From: Prevotellaceae bacterium
Lineage (GTDB): Bacteria; Bacteroidota; Bacteroidia; Bacteroidales; UBA932
Reading direction: 5' to 3'
DNA: 6,567 bases
Assembly (NCBI GenBank): GCA_031289995.1
Contig: JAITOI010000056.1
Coordinates: forward strand, 1 to 6,567
Position numbers and translations under genes: made by a program. Shown here in pieces: positions 5,311 through 6,567 of the stretch. The first letter of the stretch is position 1, and the number at the start of each line of letters is the position of its first letter. The notes under the pieces were generated by a model. That model ran no database searches. It was not told where the DNA came from and saw only the letters and a list, made by a program, of their open reading frames with translations.

Positions 5311-6039
5311 ATGATGGCGCATTTTTCCATTCTTCTACTCAGCTTGGGCACGCTTATATGCGGTTTCACTCTTTTTAGTGAAATTTCTCTGATTTACCCC
5401 CCCCCCCACAACTATTTAACAAATAGCACAGGCAGTTTAACGCTTTCTGCTTCGCCATGCTGCTGTTCGCACAGCAATGGCGGTGCGGAGCGTATGGCTG
5501 CTGCCAGCGCCTACGTGTGTCCGGTTGAGGCTGAAGCTGGCCTGAGCTGTCAAGCGGCGGAGTGTTCCCTTTTGGGAATGCGCCGCTGTTTTTTTGGCGC
5601 CAATACGAGCCTTGCTGATGCTGGCGGAGATTTCCGTCATGTCAGCGGAGCTCTGCGTCATGTCAGCGAGGTTCTGCGTCATGCCCCTGAAGTTCTCCGT
5701 CATGCCCCCGAAGTTCTGCGTCATGTCAGCGAGGTTCTCCGTCATGCCCCCGAAGTCCTGCGTCATGCCCCCGAAGCTCTGCGTCATGCCCCCGAAAGTA
5801 TCCGTCATGCCCCCGAAGCTCTCCGTCATGCCCCCGAAAGTCTCCGTCATGCCCCCGAAGTTCTGCGTCATGCCCCCGAAAGTCTCCGTCATGCCCCTGA
5901 AAGTCTCCGTCATGCCCCCGAAGTTCTGCGTCATGCCCCCGAAGTTCTGCGTCATGCCCCCGAAGTTCTCCGTCATGCCCCCGAAGGTTTCGGGGGAGTC
6001 CCCCAAAGTTGCAAGTCATCCAATTTTATCAATACTTAA
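5311..6039 (+). CDS. Unrecognised protein with hydrophobic N-terminus, poly-C tract and 17 RHAPExL heptads
   Basis: No known family is recognised in these 242 residues. Residues 5-24 form a hydrophobic segment that could be a membrane anchor or poor signal peptide (no basic n-region). Three prolines at 30-32 come from an 11-C run. Residues 50-93 are Cys-rich without a clear motif. Residues 109-227 are 17 heptads R-H-A-P-E-x-L, x being V, A, S or G. A Pro in almost every heptad argues against a continuous coiled coil. This frame is preferred because, among the 21-base units, most base differences are silent only here: Leu CTG/CTC, Pro CCC/CCT, Glu GAA/GAG and Val GTT/GTC. The same differences change amino acids in the codon-aligned antisense frame. 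A good promoter and an AT-rich start context (ATG 5311 or 5314) support it. An internal terminator-like hairpin and the odd composition keep confidence moderate. Confidence 0.5.
   Translation: MMAHFSILLLSLGTLICGFTLFSEISLIYPPPHNYLTNSTGSLTLSASPCCCSHSNGGAERMAAASAYVCPVEAEAGLSCQAAECSLLGMRRCFFGANTSLADAGGDFRHVSGALRHVSEVLRHAPEVLRHAPEVLRHVSEVLRHAPEVLRHAPEALRHAPESIRHAPEALRHAPESLRHAPEVLRHAPESLRHAPESLRHAPEVLRHAPEVLRHAPEVLRHAPEGFGGVPQSCKSSNFINT
5397..5407 (+). repeat. Homopolymer of 11 C, candidate slippage site
   Basis: Eleven consecutive C bases lie 86 bases into the heptad-repeat frame, between its hydrophobic N-terminus and the rest. At this length the frame continues. Losing one C would bring TAA (5417-5419) into frame and gaining one would bring TAG (5424-5426) into frame. 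Poly-C tracts of this size commonly vary by replication slippage in other bacteria; whether it varies here is not shown. Confidence 0.9.
5556..5595 (+). terminator. Intrinsic-terminator-like hairpin inside the heptad-repeat frame
   Basis: Bases 5556-5569 pair with 5574-5587 around a TTTT loop: 13 of 14 positions pair (three G-U) with one A-G mismatch. The stem is followed directly by G and seven T (5589-5595). The T-run lies only on the plus-strand 3' side, so it would stop plus-strand transcription from the promoter at 5222-5253 after about 335 bases. It precedes the 21-base repeats by about 40 bases. Confidence 0.65.
5635..6012 (+). repeat. 21-base tandem repeat, 17 units plus one degenerate unit
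   Basis: Seventeen uninterrupted 21-base units run from 5635 to 5991, typically CGTCATGCCCCCGAA followed by GTT or AGT and CTG or CTC. A diverged eighteenth unit fills 5992-6012 and contains GGGGGAGTCCCCC. Units 1, 2 and 5 share a variant (GTCAGC in place of GCCCCC), so the 5' edge is the more diverged end. The 21-base period keeps several frames open on both strands. Copy-number change would add or remove exactly seven residues without a frameshift. Confidence 0.97.
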
Positions 6040-6051
6040 TTCAACACTACT

Positions 6052-6567
6052 ATGAAAAGAAAAGATTTTGTTCCGTCGGCCGACGCCACGTTCAACCAGT
6101 GGCAAAGGGTGCTCATCGCGTACCTCGTGGCCAATGCTGAGCGCCTCGGGCTGTCCGCCGCCACGATTGCGGCCTTGCTCGCGCTGCAAACCGCGTGGGA
6201 GGCTGCTTTTGCCCTTGCCGAAGATCCGGCAACCCGCACCAAACCGTCGGTAGCGGCCAAAAAAGTGGCTCGCACCGCGCTCGAAAAGGAGCTGCGCGCT
6301 TCGGTTAAGGAGCACATCACCTACAACCGTAGCGTGAGCGACGCCGACCGCGGCAACATGGGGCTGCCCGTTCACGACAGCAAGCCCACGCCCGCAGCCG
6401 TGCCCACCACCCGTCCCGAGGTGGAGGTGAAGTTTGACCAGCAGCGCGAGCACAGCCTGCACGTGTACGACTCGGTGCAGAGCAGCGCCGGCAAGCCTGG
6501 CGGCACGATGGGCTTTGAGATTTACCGCACGGTGGTGGCGCCCGACGCGCCTCAGCCCGCCGTGGAG
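6052..6567 (+). CDS. Conserved-hypothetical-type Bacteroidota protein, N-terminal part (3' end outside window)
   Basis: The ATG at 6052 opens a frame that runs off the window, giving 172 residues with no stop. The N-terminus MKRKDFVPSADATFNQWQ is followed by a predicted mostly helical region (about 10-95) rich in Ala, Leu and charged residues, with no signal peptide or transmembrane segment. A Pro/Thr-rich linker (about 104-122) leads into a segment with beta-strand character (123-172), including a GFEIYRTVV strand. The start resembles, from memory, a family of uncharacterised Bacteroidota proteins beginning M-K-R-K-D-F-[IV]-P with a C-terminal fibronectin-III-like domain; this could not be verified here. 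No function is assigned. It starts 12 bases after the heptad-repeat frame ends and has no TAnnTTTG box of its own nearby, so co-transcription from the promoter at 5222-5253 is likely. Confidence 0.85.
   Translation, partial: MKRKDFVPSADATFNQWQRVLIAYLVANAERLGLSAATIAALLALQTAWEAAFALAEDPATRTKPSVAAKKVARTALEKELRASVKEHITYNRSVSDADRGNMGLPVHDSKPTPAAVPTTRPEVEVKFDQQREHSLHVYDSVQSSAGKPGGTMGFEIYRTVVAPDAPQPAVE

Noticed and set aside
5437..6006. Minus-strand frame with FGGMTEN/Q heptads, 189 residues
   Set aside because: It has an attractive a/d-like Phe/Met spacing, but the differences between units are nonsynonymous in this frame and silent in the opposite one. It also has only a TTG start and no minus-strand promoter, and its C-terminus reads through the terminator hairpin.
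5594..6055. Plus-strand VMPPKFS-type frame whose stop overlaps the ATG at 6052
   Set aside because: It has no good start codon, the unit differences change residues in this frame, and ATGA overlaps of this kind arise easily by chance.

Overview
The window looks like chromosomal DNA from a fairly GC-rich member of the Bacteroidota, probably Bacteroidales-like. Two things point there. The protein families and their variants (folylpolyglutamate synthase, three-domain aminopeptidase P, PhoH-like ATPase, GH2 beta-galactosidase) fit that phylum. Two intergenic regions also carry its characteristic promoter, a TTTG box about 18-20 bases before TAnnTTTG, and a third TAnnTTTG box sits before folC. No genus is assigned.

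Layout. (1) 2-481, +: the 3' end of a GH2 beta-galactosidase. (2) 482-657: a convergent intergenic region with a GC-rich hairpin and a long AT-rich inverted repeat built from 8-base units; the second arm supplies the folC stop codon. (3) 658-1902, -: folC, folate polyglutamylation. (4) 1903-2236: a divergent promoter region with a 60-base unit repeated three times, a G-run tract and a clear promoter for pepP. (5) 2237-4024 and 4024-4971, +: pepP and a phoH-family gene overlapping by one base, evidently one operon. (6) 4972-5310: a GCGA-rich short-repeat array directly after the phoH stop, then plain intergenic sequence, then a strong Bacteroidota promoter. (7) 5311-6039, +: an unrecognised 242-codon frame with a hydrophobic N-terminus, an 11-C homopolymer, an internal terminator-like hairpin and 17 tandem 21-base repeats encoding an R-H-A-P-E-x-L heptad. 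(8) 6052 to the window end, +: the 5' part of a conserved-hypothetical-type Bacteroidota gene, 12 bases downstream and probably co-transcribed.

Regions 1-5 are housekeeping or metabolic genes whose interest lies between them: one module, CAATGCCGACGAGC with or without GCGA-type heptads, recurs in three separate intergenic sites. Region 7-8 is the most unusual part. A promoter, a slippage-prone C tract, a terminator and a heptad-repeat frame lie in that order, which suggests that tract length could decide both translation of the repeat protein and transcription through to the downstream gene. That mechanism is a hypothesis; the sequence elements themselves are directly visible.
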